Shown: positions 46,438 through 58,360, counted from the stretch's first letter. The stretch is 64,000 nucleotides of DNA from JASLMY01 sp965226475 (GCA_965226475.1 CBDDDJ010000002.1:1-64000); one strand, 5' to 3'. Numbers and translations: made by a program. Notes: generated by a model from the letters alone, not told the origin.

Positions 46438-47136
46438 CCTCCCACCTTCCATCCCGAAAAGGATCGAAGGCTACAGGTGGCAGAGTTTTACTCCGCCCGC
46501 AGCCGGGCAAATCCCGCCGCTTCCGTGGTCTAATTTGTCACCGCCGCACACAATACGACCCCCTCGTCGCGAGTCTCGCGGATATTCGGCGGAATATCGA
46601 GGTGTTGAAGGACGGGGAAGCAAAAATAGATGGAAATTTCGACGCCGATGTCGCCGGATCCGTCGATGACTTCGACGGCCTTGTCGGCGAACTCGCCCAA
46701 CTCGTCGAGGATTTCAAGACGAACCACTCGGTTTCAAGAATTCCTCATCGTATCTATTCTATATTTCATCCGAAATAGGCATGATGGTCGACGCGGAGAA
46801 TGCAAACGAGGCGTTGACGGCGGAACTGATGAAGCTTCGCCATGCGTTTTCGCAATACCTGATAACCGGAACATCCGCGGCCAGGCAACGACTGGCGGCT
46901 GATTTGGGACGATTGGATGATGGGAATCGAGGAACCTCGATACTACTCTCCGATAAGATCGAACAATTAAAAAGGCATGTGGACATCGTTCTCGAGTATA
47001 AGGAAAATCTGGACTTGCGCCTGAACGAAATATTTTCGCTCCCGCTCGAAAGCGCGATCGATACGATTTTCCAAAGTTACTCGGCGAGTTTCAATGATCG
47101 ACAGAGGGTCACGGGGTATTATCAGGCAATCTTATA

Positions 47137-48105
47137 GGCTCAATTCGTGAAACGTATGCATTTGTGATAGAATGCCCGGAACGTCAGGAGGTTGGGTCAT
47201 GGACGGCAAGGGTTTCCAGGTGTGGCTTTCGGCGGCGCGCGGGCTGACGCGCGTGCAGCGGCACGAGGCGCTCGCGGTGCTGTCGGGCCGGAGCGAAGGC
47301 GAGGCATCGAAGGCCGCGATCGAGCTTGGTGTGGACGAGGCCCGGCGCTGTCCGCACTGCGCGAGCGAAGGGGCGGTTTCGCGCGGTATGGCGCGGGGTC
47401 TGCGGCGCTACCAGTGCAAGGGCTGCGGCAGGACCTTCAACGCGCTGACCGGTACGCCGCTGTCGGGCCTGCACCACAAGGAACGCTGGCTGTCGTTCGG
47501 GGCGTCGCTGGCGGAGGGGGAGACGGTGAAGGCCTCGGCGGCGCGCTGCGACGTGGCGGTGAGCACGGCGTTCCGCTGGCGTCACCGGTTTCTGGCGGCG
47601 GCGCGGAGCGATTCGGAGGTGCTCAAGGGGATCGTGGAAGCGGACGAGACCTACGTCCTGGAGAGCCGGAAGGGCGCGCGCGGGCTGGGACGCAAGGCAC
47701 GGCGGCGGACCGGAGCGGAGCGGGACGACGGTGAGCGCGGTGCTGCCCAGGGTCGACGCGGCGGCGCTCACGGCTGCTCTCGACCCGGTGGTCGCGAAGG
47801 ACGCCCTGCTGGTCTCCGACGGTGGCGCGAGCTATCCACCTTGCGCCGCCGCGCTCGGGGTGAGCCACGAAGCACTCAACCGCTCGATGGGGGAACGGGT
47901 TCGGGGCGATCTGCATGTGCAGACGGTGAACAGCCGCCACAGCCGGTTGAAGGACTTCCTGCGTCCCCGCCGCGGCATCGCCACCCGCTATCTGGACAAC
48001 TACCTGAGCTGGTTCCACCTCGTCGGCCTCGCCCCCGGCGCCAATGACCGAGCCTGCCTCGCCGCCGCCGTAACAAGGTGACGCATACAATTCACGAATT
48101 GAGCC
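47137..48105 (+). mobile_element. IS-A copy 6, IS1595 family, internally deleted (right)
   Basis: Mirror of copy 1 with target duplication ATCTTATA (47129-47136 and 48106-48113). It shares the internal deletion but has five extra bases (an AGCGG repeat near 47715), so it is 969 bp. Confidence 0.93.
47199..48081 (+). pseudogene. IS1595-family transposase, frameshifted (IS-A copy 6)
   Basis: The zinc ribbon and first catalytic Asp region (EADETYV) are intact. After KARRRTGAERD the frame is wrong, and the rest of the core (from SAVLPRVDAAAL) lies in another frame. Confidence 0.88.
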
Positions 48106-50439
48106 ATCTTATATACGGTTTCGCTGCTTTTCGTGGCGTATATCGGCTACAGTTTCCTGGTACTTCGCCGCACGGCGCTCGCTCTTCGACACGCGAACGA
48201 GACCCTGGAGGAACAAGTCGAGGCGAGAACCGCCGATTTGCGAAACTCGAACCAGGAGTTGGGTGACGCCAAGACCGCCGCCGAGAGCGCCAACCGGTCG
48301 CAGGGCCTGTTTCTCGCCAACATGAGCCATGAACTGCGTACGCCGATGAACGCCATCATCGGCTTCAGCGGCTTGGCGCTGAAGACGGAGCTGTCGCCGA
48401 AACAGCGCGATTACCTGTCCAAGATAAATGCCTCGGGCGCGGCCTTGCTCGGTATCATCGGCGACATTCTCGATATCGCCAAGATCGAGGCGGGCAAGCT
48501 CGACATGGAAAACGTCGAGTTCGACCTGCGCGGCGTCTTGGAGAACGTCACCAACGCCAACGCGATGCCGGCCGTGGAAAAGGGCTTGGAATTACTCCTG
48601 TCGGTCCATCCCGATGTCCCCCTATCCTTGATCGGCGACCCGCTTCGCCTCGGGCAGGTCATTCTCAATCTGGTCAACAACGCGATCAAATTCACGGCTT
48701 CCGGCGAGGTCGAACTGTCGATCCGGGCCACCCGCGAGGTGGGAAGCGAGATCGAGCTGGCGTTCTCGGTCCGCGACACCGGCATCGGCATCACCGACGA
48801 ACAGCGAGGGCGCCTGTTCCAGACTTTTTCCCAGGCGGAAACCTCGACGACGCGCCAATTCGGGGGCACGGGGCTCGGCCTCGCCATCAGCAAGCGGATC
48901 GTCGAGAACATGGGCGGCGAGATCGGCGTCGAAAGCCGGCCGGGCGTCGGCAGCACCTTCGACTTCACCGTCGTGCTGGGGAAGCCGGCCGACCGGGCGG
49001 CGGACGACCACCAATCGGGCGGCCCCGGGGGATTTCACGGCCTCGAGGCGTTGGTCGTCGACGATAACGTGGCCTCGCGCGACATCCTGACGGGAATCCT
49101 CTCGAACTGGGGCGCGCGGGTTACCGCCGTCGCCTCCGGCGAGGAAGCCGTGGCCCTGATACGGCAGGCGGCAAGTCCGGGAGGCCCGTCCCCTGGCCTC
49201 GTCTTGATGGACGGGAAGATGCCCGGCATCGACGGCATCGCGGCGACGCGGATCATCCGCGACATCGAGGGTGTTCCGAAAATACCGACGATCATCATGG
49301 TGACCGCCGACGCCACCGGCGACGCGACCGGCGAACTCGACGAGCTCGGCATCGGCGCCTTCCTGGTGAAACCGTTCGAACGGTCGGCGCTGTTCGATGC
49401 CATGGCCGCCACCTTGGGGCGGAGAATCGCGCGATCGAGCGAGGCCTCGGGGCCCCAGACCTCGCCCCGCGTGGCGCGGGAAATCCAAGGCGCCAACGTT
49501 CTTCTCGTCGAGGACATCGAAATCAATCAACAGGTCGCGGTCGAAATTCTCACCGAGGCCGGCGTCACGGTGGACGTCGCCGACAACGGACGGATCGCCG
49601 TCGACATGGTGCTGGCCGAACCCCGGCGCTTCGACGCCGTCCTGATGGACATGCAGATGCCCGTGATGAACGGGCTCGACGCCACCCGTGAAATCCGCGA
49701 GACCCTGGGATCCGAGCAGCTCCCGATCATCGCCCTCACCGCCCATGCGATGGAGCGCGAACGCGAACGCGGCAGGGAAGCGGGGCTCGACGGGCATGTG
49801 ACCAAACCCATCGACCCGACCGCGCTGGTCGAGGCGTTGGATCGCATGATCAAGCCGCGTCCGGGCATCGGCGTGGACCGGGCCCTGCATGTAAGGGCGG
49901 CCGACGGCCCGGAAAGCCCGATCGGCGGCGCCATCGACGGTTTACCCGACGCGCTGCCGCCTTTCGATATCGCCTTGGCGCTGGCCCGGCTGAACGGCAA
50001 GAGGGATCTGCTGCGCCGGCTGATCGTCAGCTTCGGCCGGGGATATCGCGATTCGGCCTCGCGGCTGCATCGCCACCTGGCGAACGCGGAATTGGAGGAA
50101 GCCCACCGCCTGGTCCACACCGTGAAGGGCGCGGCCGGCAATTTGGAGGCATCCCGATTGTACGGCCTCGCCGTGAAGCTCGAGGACGCATTGCGGGACG
50201 CGCGGGGGGAAGAACTCGGCGTTCTGGCGAGAAACTTCGAGGAAGCCTTGGACGAGGCGGTCCGCGCGGCCGCCCGCTTGGATGCGGCGGAGGGGTGACG
50301 GCGTGGCGAAGGGCGGACAGGCGACCGGGGTCGGCCGCCGGGTACCGCGCGCGCGACCACGCCGTGTGCTTGATGACAAGAAATCGAATATCGTATTCCC
50401 GCCACCCAACGAGGTCCAGGCGTTTGGAGGAACGGTGAA

Positions 50440-51680
50440 ATGGCCGACCGGCCGCGAAGAGCCCCCCGGTTGTTCGTCATCGACGACGACGACTTCACCA
50501 TCGAGTTGTTGACCGGCATCCTCGAATCCGAGGGCTATGACGTCACGTCCTCCACGTCGAGCACCGATGCGATGGCCAAGGTCAAGGAGGCTCGTCCCGA
50601 TTGCGTGCTCGTCGACTTGATGATGCCGGGCACGGATGGAATGCAGTTGGTAAAACAACTGAAGGAGGATGCGGACCTGACCGGAACCAAGGTCATCGTA
50701 GTGTCGGCCAAGCTCTTCGAATTCGACAAGCGGCAGGCCAGAAAATTCGGGGCCGATGCCTTCATCGAGAAACCCATCGACGCCACCGGTTTGTTGGGCG
50801 TTGTCGGCCAAATCCTGGAAGACAAGATGGAGGTTACGTTTTGGGGCGTGCGGGGCACCCTGCCGGTGGCTGGAAAACGTTCCCTGCGCTACGGGGGAAA
50901 CACCTCCTGCGTGACCCTGTCCCTGCCACGGGGACAAATGTTCATATTCGACGCGGGCACGGGCATCAAGGAACTCTCCAACGCCTTGGCCGCGGAAGAT
51001 AAATCGAATTTGGAAGCCAGAATTTACATATCGCATCCCCATTGGGATCACATCAATGCATTACCCTTTTTCATGCCACTTTATGCTACAGGGAACGAAT
51101 TCGAGGTCTTGGGCCCGGTGCATGCGAATATGACCATGCGGGAGCTGATCTCCTCGTAGATGGACGACATTTATTTTCCAATTACCCTGAAAGAGTTCGG
51201 GGCGAGAGTTTACTTCAGGGATTTGGGCGAGGAAAAGCTCGAAATAGAAGGAATTACCGTCAAGACCATGTTGCTCAGCCATCCGGGAAATTGCCTGGGA
51301 TATCGGATCGAATACGGAGGCAGATCGGTCTGTTACATCACCGACAATGAACTCTATCTCCCTGATTCCCCCACTACAACTCACACTACGTCGACCGGCT
51401 GACCGCATTCGTCTCCGGAACCCAGGCCCTGATAACCGATTGCACCTATACGGACGACGAATATCCCGCGAAGATCGGCTGGGGACACTCCGGTGTCGGG
51501 CAGGTCGTCGATCTCGCCCATCGCGCCGAGGTCGAAACCCTTTATATCGTCCACCACGATCCCGACCAGGACGACGACGCCATCGACGCAAAACTGGAAA
51601 GCGCCCAGCGTCGGTTGGCCGCCCTCGGATCGGATACCCGATGCCAGGCGCCGTCCGAAACGCAGGTCGTGAGGATTTAG
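50440..51680 (+). pseudogene. Response regulator-MBL fusion with TAG and an additional frameshift (right copy)
   Basis: Same receiver domain, SHPHWDH motif and in-frame TAG (51157-51159) as the left copy. In addition the run before ACTACAACTC has five C instead of six (51368-51372), shifting the frame after LYLPDSP, so the second half ends early (51402). The gene is thus more degraded here than on the left. Confidence 0.85.
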
Positions 51681-51781
51681 GCGCGCCCTTGTCGGCCGGT
51701 TCGCCGGCCGGCCGGATCCTGCTAGTCTCGGACCGATCCTCCGGCGGGTGGGGCGGATGGGACGGGAAAGATTCGACGGCA

Positions 51782-52621
51782 ATGCATCTCGGCGTCTTCA
51801 ACTACAACACGGAATACGGCATTCGCGTCGACCGAATGGCCCGGGCGCTGGAGGAACGCGGCTTCGAAAGCCTCTGGGTCGGCGAACATACCCACATTCC
51901 GGCGAGCCGCGAGACCCCCTATCCCGGCGGCGGACATCTGCCGCGTCCTTACTACCACATGGCCGATCCCTTCGTGTCGCTGGCATCGGCGGCGGCGGTG
52001 ACCACCCGCCTCAAGCTGGCGACCGGCATCTGCCTGGTGATCGAGCGCGACCCCATTACACTCGCCAAGGAGGTCGCGACCCTCGATTACCTTTCGGAGG
52101 GCCGCTTTCTTTTCGGCATCGGCGGCGGCTGGAACGCGGAAGAGATGGAAAACCACGGCACGCCCTTCGCCAGCCGCTGGAAGGTGCTGCGCGAGCGGAT
52201 CGAGGCGATGAAGGTGATCTGGGCCGAGGAAGAGGCCTCCTACCATGGTGAGTTCGTCGATTTCGACCGCATCATCTCCTTCCCCAAGCCGGTGCAAAGG
52301 CCGCATCCGCCGATCCTGATGGGCAGCGCCACGCCCGGCGGCAGGCGCCGGGTGGCCGCCTATTGCGACGGCTGGATCCCGATCGACGTGCTGCTGGAAG
52401 ACCTGCCCGACACCATCGCCGATCTTCGCCGGCGGACCGAGGCGGCGGGCCGCGATCCGGACGCGCTTTCGATCTCCGTGTTCGCCTTCGACGGCGCCAG
52501 CGAGGAGGCCTTGGCGGGTTACCGGGAGATCGGCGTCGAGCGGGTGGTCCTGGTCTCGCCGCGCGGCAAGGCGGAGGCGATGGCCTTCCTCGATTCCATG
52601 GCGCCCTTTATCGGAGGATAG
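51782..52621 (+). CDS. LLM-class oxidoreductase (right copy)
   Basis: 279 residues. It looks identical in protein to the left copy, including GGGWNAEEM and MGSATPGGRRR. The stop is three bases before the dioxygenase start. Confidence 0.88.
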   Translation: MHLGVFNYNTEYGIRVDRMARALEERGFESLWVGEHTHIPASRETPYPGGGHLPRPYYHMADPFVSLASAAAVTTRLKLATGICLVIERDPITLAKEVATLDYLSEGRFLFGIGGGWNAEEMENHGTPFASRWKVLRERIEAMKVIWAEEEASYHGEFVDFDRIISFPKPVQRPHPPILMGSATPGGRRRVAAYCDGWIPIDVLLEDLPDTIADLRRRTEAAGRDPDALSISVFAFDGASEEALAGYREIGVERVVLVSPRGKAEAMAFLDSMAPFIGG

Positions 52622-52624
52622 ACG

Positions 52625-53694
52625 ATGAGCAAGGCCGACCCCCTCCAGCCCCTGGGCGGTCCCGCCGCCTGGACCGGCGCCGCGCCCCACGGCTGGCGCC
52701 ACGTCCTGGACGGCGAAACCGTGGCCGACGTCGAGGCCGCCCTCGCCGCCTACGACGCCCCCGATTGGACCGCCGCCGATGCCGCCACCTTGCCGCTTCC
52801 CCGCCTGGCGCGGGTATTGGCCGAGGTGAGCCAATGGCTGGAGACGGGACCCGGTATTCACCCGGTATTCAACTGATCGCGGGCCTGCCCGTGGCGGAAA
52901 TGGCGCCGACGGCGCGCCGCGCCCTTTTCCTCGCCATCGGCCGGCTGATGGGCACGCCGCTCAACCAGAACCGCGCGGGCGAGCTGATGGCCGACATCAC
53001 CGACGAGGGCGCGGCCAAACGCGAGACGCGCGGCAGAATCGAAACCGAGGACGGCGAGGACTTCCTGGCCTCTCGCGCCCGGGTCCATTCGACCGGCGCG
53101 CTCCGCTACCACACCGATCGTTGCGACGTCGCCGCGCTGCTGTGCGTACGGCAGGCGGCCTCGGGCGGCGTCAACCGGCTGGCGAGCGCCGTCGCGGTCC
53201 ATGACGAGATGGCGAGGCGGCGGCCCGATCTCGCGCGCCTCCTCTACCGGGACATCCATCGCAGCCGCCTCGGCGAGGAAGTCGGCGACAACGCCGATTA
53301 CTATCCCCTCCCCGTCTTCGCCCTCCGGGACGGCCATTTCACCACGCACTATTCGCGGACCTACGTGGAGGCGGCGCAACTGAACCCCGAGGTGCCGAGG
53401 ATGTCTGCCGAACAGTGGGAGGCGCTGGACCTGCTGGCGGAGATCGCCGACGAGGTCGCCTTCGAGTGGCGCTTGAGCCCGGGGGAAGTGATGTTCATGA
53501 ACAACCACGTCGTCTATCACGCCCGCGCGCCCTACGAGGATGGGGAGGCGCCGGATCGGGCGCGGCTCTTGTACCGGCTCTGGCTCGCGGTGCCGAACAG
53601 CCGGCCGCTGCCCGACGGCCACGCCGTATTGTTCGGCGACGTCCGACCGGGCGCGCTGAGGGGCGGGATCGCCGAGACCGGCGCGCATGGATGA
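52625..53694 (+). pseudogene. TauD/TfdA-family dioxygenase, frameshifted by an 11-bp duplication (right copy)
   Basis: The sequence ACCCGGTATTC occurs twice in tandem near 52850-52871, where the left arm has one copy. The frame ends after GPGIHPVFN at about residue 83, before the iron-binding HTD. The remaining coding sequence is unchanged. Translation of the overlapping methyltransferase could be reduced by the loss of coupling. Confidence 0.9.
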
Positions 53695-54520
53695 GCTGGA
53701 ACAAATCGTCGCCGGGCACTATTCGGGCGCGGACATCGCCAAACGGCTGCTGGCGGCGCTCGACGAGGTCGGCCATGCGGGAGAACGGCCGACGCCCCGC
53801 GAGCTCGCCCCGCTCGACCATTTCCACGGGCGGGGGATGCAGGCGACGGAAGAGATCGCGGACCTGCTGGAACCGGCCCGCGGGTCTCGCATCCTGGATA
53901 TCGGCTGCGGTATCGGCGGACCGGCGCGCTTCATCGCCGACGCCCGCAACTGCTGGGTCAGCGGCATCGACCTGACCGAGGCCTTCATCGAGGCCGCGCG
54001 GGCGCTCGCCGAGGCGACCGGACAGGGGGACGTCGTCGACTTCCGCCAGGCTTCCGCCCTGGATCTACCGTTCGCCGACGGCGTTTTCGACGGCGCCTAT
54101 TCCCAGAACGTCATCATGAACATCGCCGACCGCCCGCGCTTCTATGGCGAGGCGGCCCGGGTCTTACGGCCGGGCACGCGGCTGGCGCTCTCCAACGTCA
54201 CGCAAGGGCCGGGCGGGGCGCCGATTTATCCCGCCCCCTGGGCCGAGACGGCGGCCACCAGCTTCCTCGCGACGCCCGAGGAGACCCGCGCCGAGATCGA
54301 GGGCGCGGGCTTCGAGGTCCTGACCTTCGACGACATCACCGCCCAGAACGCGCGTTTCCGCGCCGAACAGCGCGCCGAAATCGCCAGGGACGGCCCGCCA
54401 AGGCTATCCACCATCGTGCTGATGGGAGAGCGGATGAAACAGATGATGCGCAACAGCGCGACGAATATCGACGAAGGCCGGATTTCGACGATCGAAATTC
54501 TCGCCCGAAAACAGGGTTAG
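53687..54520 (+). CDS. Class I SAM-dependent methyltransferase (right copy)
   Basis: 277 residues, intact; same motifs as the left copy (DIGCGIGGPARF). Confidence 0.87.
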   Translation: MDELEQIVAGHYSGADIAKRLLAALDEVGHAGERPTPRELAPLDHFHGRGMQATEEIADLLEPARGSRILDIGCGIGGPARFIADARNCWVSGIDLTEAFIEAARALAEATGQGDVVDFRQASALDLPFADGVFDGAYSQNVIMNIADRPRFYGEAARVLRPGTRLALSNVTQGPGGAPIYPAPWAETAATSFLATPEETRAEIEGAGFEVLTFDDITAQNARFRAEQRAEIARDGPPRLSTIVLMGERMKQMMRNSATNIDEGRISTIEILARKQG

Positions 54521-55039
54521 ACGCGGGACGCGAAGACATGGTCGATTATCTGGGCTATCGCTCGAAGATCGGGGTCACCACGCCCTCGACGAATACGGTT
54601 GTTCAACCGGAGTACGACTCCATGCGCCCGCGCGGCGTCACCAACCACCTCGGCCGCATGCACATCCCCAATATCGACATCGTCGACGACGACAGTTTCG
54701 ACGAGTCCATCCGCCTGATCGACGGCGGCCTGGACGCGGCGGTCGAGCGGGTGATGACCTGCAACCCGGATTACCTCGTGCTCGGCATTTCCGCCCTCTC
54801 GGTCTGGGGCGGCAGCCTGCAATACGTCAAGGACCTGAAGGCGCGGATGCGGCGGCTGGCGGGCCGCGACATCGGCGTCTCGACGGCGGTCGACGGCGTG
54901 CGCGAGGCGCTGCGGCTGCATGGAGTCAAGCGTAAGATCTCGATCATGGAGCCCTACTTCCCCTCGATCGAGCCGCGCATGGAATCGATGTTCGCCGAGA
55001 TGGGCTACGAGATCGTCAAATACCGCCACATGCGGGGCG

Positions 55040-56492
55040 GAGGGGATGTCCCGGGCTCTGTTGAAAAGCTGAAGTAGGCGTCGTCCGCCTGGAGCCGCTA
55101 GGCTCTGGGTGCTGATTCCATCAAGGAGAACGACGCCATGACCAAGACTACACGCAACGACCGTTCCTCGGAACCATCCTGTCGGCTCTTGCCATCGATG
55201 CCGGAGGCCTTCGACGATCTGCGCATGAGCGTCGATCGCTTCTGCCTTTTGGCGGGCCTCGAGTCTTTGAACGAGATGATGTCGGCGGACGCGGAAGCCT
55301 TGTGCGGTTCGCGCCACGCCGGCTCGGGCGAGCGCAAGGGCCATCGATGGGGCACGACCCGGAGCGAGATCGCCTACCACGGCGGCAAAGTGAAGGTCGA
55401 GCGCCCTCGGGTGGGGGACTTCGCGGGTCGGGAGATGAGCCTGCCGAGTTGGGAGCTGCTGTCGGAACCCGAACTCTTGCAAGCCTGGGCGATGAATCTG
55501 ATGGTGATCAACGTCTCGACCCGCAAGTATGCCCGCGCGGTGCGCCTGCCGGACGATGCGGGCGGCGATCTGCCGGCGGCATCGGGTGACGCAACCTCGA
55601 AGTCGGCGGTCTCGCGCCGTTTCGTGGCGTTGACGCGAAGCAAGCTGAAGGCCTGGCTGGCGAGCCCGCTCGACGATCTCGATCTCGTGGTGCTCCAGAT
55701 CGACGGGCTCCATGTCGGCGACCACCTGATGGTGGCGGCGATCGGCATCGACACCGGCGGCGCGAAGCACGTGCTGGGCCTGGCCGAGGGCGCGACGGAG
55801 AACGCGGCCACGGTGCAAGCCATGCTCGACAACCTGATCGAGCGCGGTCTCGATCCCGAACGGCCTCGGCTCTACATCGTCGACGGCGCCAAGGCGCTCT
55901 CGAAGGCGATCCGGCGGACCTTCGGGCGGGCGGCGGCCCTCCAGCGCTGCCAGGTGCACAAGGGGCGCAACATCACGGACCGGCTGGACGAGAGCCTCCA
56001 TGCCGGCGTCAGGAAGGTCTTGCGGCAGGCCTGGCAGCAGGACGACGCGGCCAAGGCCGAACGGCTCTTGCGCAACCTCGCCCGCCGTCTGGAGCATGAC
56101 GCACCCGGCGTCTCGGGCTCGATCCTGGAGGGCCTGGACGAGATCCTGACCGTGATCCGGCTCGGCCTCCCGCCGCAACTTCGACACTCGCTGGCTTGCA
56201 CCAACGCCATCGAGAACGCGATCGGCACCGTCCGGACGGTGCAGCGGAACGTCAAGCGCTGGCGCAACGCCGAGATGGCGCTGCGTTGGACCGCCGCCGG
56301 CCCCTTGGAGGCGCAAAAGACCTTCCGCCGCCTCAAGGCCCACCGCCAGCTCCCCATCCTCGACGCCGCCCTGCGGGAGGCGGTGAGAAAGGCCGGAGCA
56401 AAGTCCGTCATTGAAGACATCGAGGTGGCCGCGTAGCCTCTCGATCAGACGATGCCTATCTCGCACTTTTCAACATTGGGTGGGACATCACC
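55040..56492 (+). mobile_element. IS256-family insertion sequence (right copy)
   Basis: Mirror of 3522-4974, with the same ends and site. Confidence 0.9.
55138..56436 (+). CDS. IS256-family transposase (right copy)
   Basis: 432 residues, intact. Four amino-acid differences from the left copy: L for P near residue 28 (FDDLRMS), R for W (FGRAAAL), H for R (LRHSLACT) and H for Y (LKAHRQL). Confidence 0.93.
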   Translation: MTKTTRNDRSSEPSCRLLPSMPEAFDDLRMSVDRFCLLAGLESLNEMMSADAEALCGSRHAGSGERKGHRWGTTRSEIAYHGGKVKVERPRVGDFAGREMSLPSWELLSEPELLQAWAMNLMVINVSTRKYARAVRLPDDAGGDLPAASGDATSKSAVSRRFVALTRSKLKAWLASPLDDLDLVVLQIDGLHVGDHLMVAAIGIDTGGAKHVLGLAEGATENAATVQAMLDNLIERGLDPERPRLYIVDGAKALSKAIRRTFGRAAALQRCQVHKGRNITDRLDESLHAGVRKVLRQAWQQDDAAKAERLLRNLARRLEHDAPGVSGSILEGLDEILTVIRLGLPPQLRHSLACTNAIENAIGTVRTVQRNVKRWRNAEMALRWTAAGPLEAQKTFRRLKAHRQLPILDAALREAVRKAGAKSVIEDIEVAA

Positions 56493-56759
56493 CGGGGCGC
56501 CAGCCCGGCGACCTATTCCCACGTCTCCGACCGGGACATGATCCAGGCCATCCGCGAGATCGACGATTCCGAGGTCGAGTGCCTGGTGCAGTTCGGCGCC
56601 AATCTGCCGATGGCCCGTATCGCCGACGAGGCGGAGCGCTGGCTGGGCAAACCGGTCATCTCGATCAACGTCGTCAGCTATTGGCACGGGCTGCGCGCCC
56701 AGGGAATCGACGACCAGTTCCCGGGCTTCACCCAGCTCTTCTCCCGATTTTGAACCTCC

Positions 56760-57227
56760 ATGGACGGTCTCAGGCCTGCGCGGGCAAGCGACACGGCGGC
56801 GATCGCGGACCTGGCGGCGCGGGCCTACGCGATCTACCTCGAACGTCTCGGTGGGGCGCCGGAACCGGTGGGCGCCGACTATGCCAAATTGATCCGGGAG
56901 GCGATCGTCTTCGTACTGCCGGGCGACGGCGATGGACTGGCGGCCTCGCTCACGATGATGGCGGAGGCCGATCACCTGCTGATCTGGAGTCTCGCCGTCG
57001 ATCCGACGTTGCAGGGCCAGGGCGTCGGGCGCCGCTTGATGGCTTTCTCGGAGGACGAGGCCCGACGACGCGGCTTCAACGAAATCCGCCTCCACACCAA
57101 CGAGCGCATGGCGGAGAACGTCGGCTTCTATGCCGCGCTCGGCTATGCCGAAACCCATCGAGGCCCGAGCGCCCGCATCGCCGGCACGGAGCTGGTGCAC
57201 ATGGGCAAGCGTCTAGGCGGCGGCTAG
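56760..57227 (+). CDS. GNAT family N-acetyltransferase (right copy)
   Basis: 155 residues, appears identical to the left copy (QGQGVGRRLM motif). Confidence 0.85.
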   Translation: MDGLRPARASDTAAIADLAARAYAIYLERLGGAPEPVGADYAKLIREAIVFVLPGDGDGLAASLTMMAEADHLLIWSLAVDPTLQGQGVGRRLMAFSEDEARRRGFNEIRLHTNERMAENVGFYAALGYAETHRGPSARIAGTELVHMGKRLGGG

Positions 57228-58235
57228 CACCGAGATCCACATCGGCTGGGCGCCGACCTCGTGGACCGCCAGGAGGTCGAGCGCGCCGCTTCCCTGGTCG
57301 ATGGCGAAAACCTGGATGCTGCCGGAATCGAGGCCGGCCGAGAGCAGATGACGGCCGTCCGGCGTGATCGCCATGACGCGGGGCGTCGGCTCGGCCTCGG
57401 CGTGGCCGATCGCGCTCGGCTCGCCGCTCGACGCGTCGATGGCGAAGCAGGCGAGGCTGTCGTGGCCCCGGTTGGCCGCGTAGAGGAAGCGGCCGTCGGG
57501 CGTCAGGCGGATCTGGGCGCAGGTGTTCGGGCCCTCCCAGTCCTCGGGCAAGGTCGGCGCCGTGGCGAGCGGGCGGAGCGTGCCGGCCGTCGTATCGAAG
57601 GCGTAGGTGGTGACGGAACAGCCCTGTTCGTTCGAGGCGTAGAGCAGGTCGCGCGCCGGGTGCCAGCAGAAGTGGCGGGGCCCGTCGTCTCCGGCGGGAG
57701 CGACGCGATCGGGGTCGTTGGACGCGAGGCGGCCGCTCTCGGAGTCGAAGCGGAACTGGAAAATCGCGTTGGCGGCGCCGTTGCCGTGGATGTGCGGCAC
57801 GAAGGCGAAGCGGTTGCTCCGATCCGTCTCGAAATAATGCGAGCCGCGCCCGGTGTGGCGCCATTCGATCGGCGGATGCAGCAGGGCGCCCTCGCCGTCG
57901 GTCCCGTGCACCGCCGCCCGTTCGCCGATGTAGTAGGCGGAGAGCAGGTAACGCCCGCTTCCGTCCATGCCCATGTAGCAGGGATCGTTTTCCACCGGAA
58001 TCTCGCCGATCGAGGCGAGGGCCCCCGTTTGGCGATCCCGGCGGAAGCTTTCGAGCCTCAGGTCGTCGCGCCGCCCGACGTGCAGGACGGTTTCGTCGGG
58101 CGAGACGGCGATCGGCGCCGGCCGGCCGGGCGCCTTCACATCCTCGATCATTTCCAGCACCGCCGTGGCCGGATCCATCTCCAGGCGGGCAATCCGCCCC
58201 TCGCCCGAGATCGTGACATAGACGTGCCAAACCAT
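57213..58235 (-). CDS. Lactonase-fold protein (right copy)
   Basis: 340 residues, appears identical to the left copy; same start choice and the same 15-base overlap with the GNAT gene. Confidence 0.8.
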   Translation of the reverse strand: MVWHVYVTISGEGRIARLEMDPATAVLEMIEDVKAPGRPAPIAVSPDETVLHVGRRDDLRLESFRRDRQTGALASIGEIPVENDPCYMGMDGSGRYLLSAYYIGERAAVHGTDGEGALLHPPIEWRHTGRGSHYFETDRSNRFAFVPHIHGNGAANAIFQFRFDSESGRLASNDPDRVAPAGDDGPRHFCWHPARDLLYASNEQGCSVTTYAFDTTAGTLRPLATAPTLPEDWEGPNTCAQIRLTPDGRFLYAANRGHDSLACFAIDASSGEPSAIGHAEAEPTPRVMAITPDGRHLLSAGLDSGSIQVFAIDQGSGALDLLAVHEVGAQPMWISVLAAA

Positions 58236-58360
58236 TCCTCGTCTCCCCCCTCGTCCGCGCGACGCCAAGTCTAGCGTCAAATCGGCACCCGCAAGCGGCA
58301 TTTCCGCGATAGAATGGCGCGCGGCATGCGGAATTGACCGCCCAGGGAAGAGCAAAGGCG

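Larger units (their letters stand above)
43989..46552 (-). mobile_element. IS21-family insertion sequence (right copy)
   Basis: Mirror of 14132-16696 with target duplication ATACGA (43983-43988 and 46553-46558). It differs from the left copy at several positions (at least six substitutions by eye and one C fewer in the poly-C tract). Confidence 0.92.
46553..50298 (+). pseudogene. Hybrid histidine kinase, 5'-truncated and IS-interrupted (right copy)
   Basis: It lacks the first 62 codons, which in the left arm lie beyond IS-B. Sensor-region sequence runs 46553-47136: YDPLVASLADIRRNIEVLKD, then a 1-bp frameshift near FKTNHS (shared with the left arm), then SSSYLFYISSEIGMMVDAEN to GYYQAI. IS-A copy 6 interrupts at 47137. 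From 48114 the frame continues through the second membrane helix, HisKA, HATPase, two receivers and HPt, with no further break. The 7-bp deletion and the 684-bp element of the left arm are absent. The 3' ORF from about 48133 could still give a soluble or single-helix kinase if translated from its GTG. Confidence 0.9.
54538..56753 (+). pseudogene. Asp/Glu racemase-maleate isomerase family gene with IS256-family insertion (right copy)
   Basis: Same split as in the left arm, at the same position and with the same flanking 7-bp repeat. No additional break is seen in the host sequence. Confidence 0.85.
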
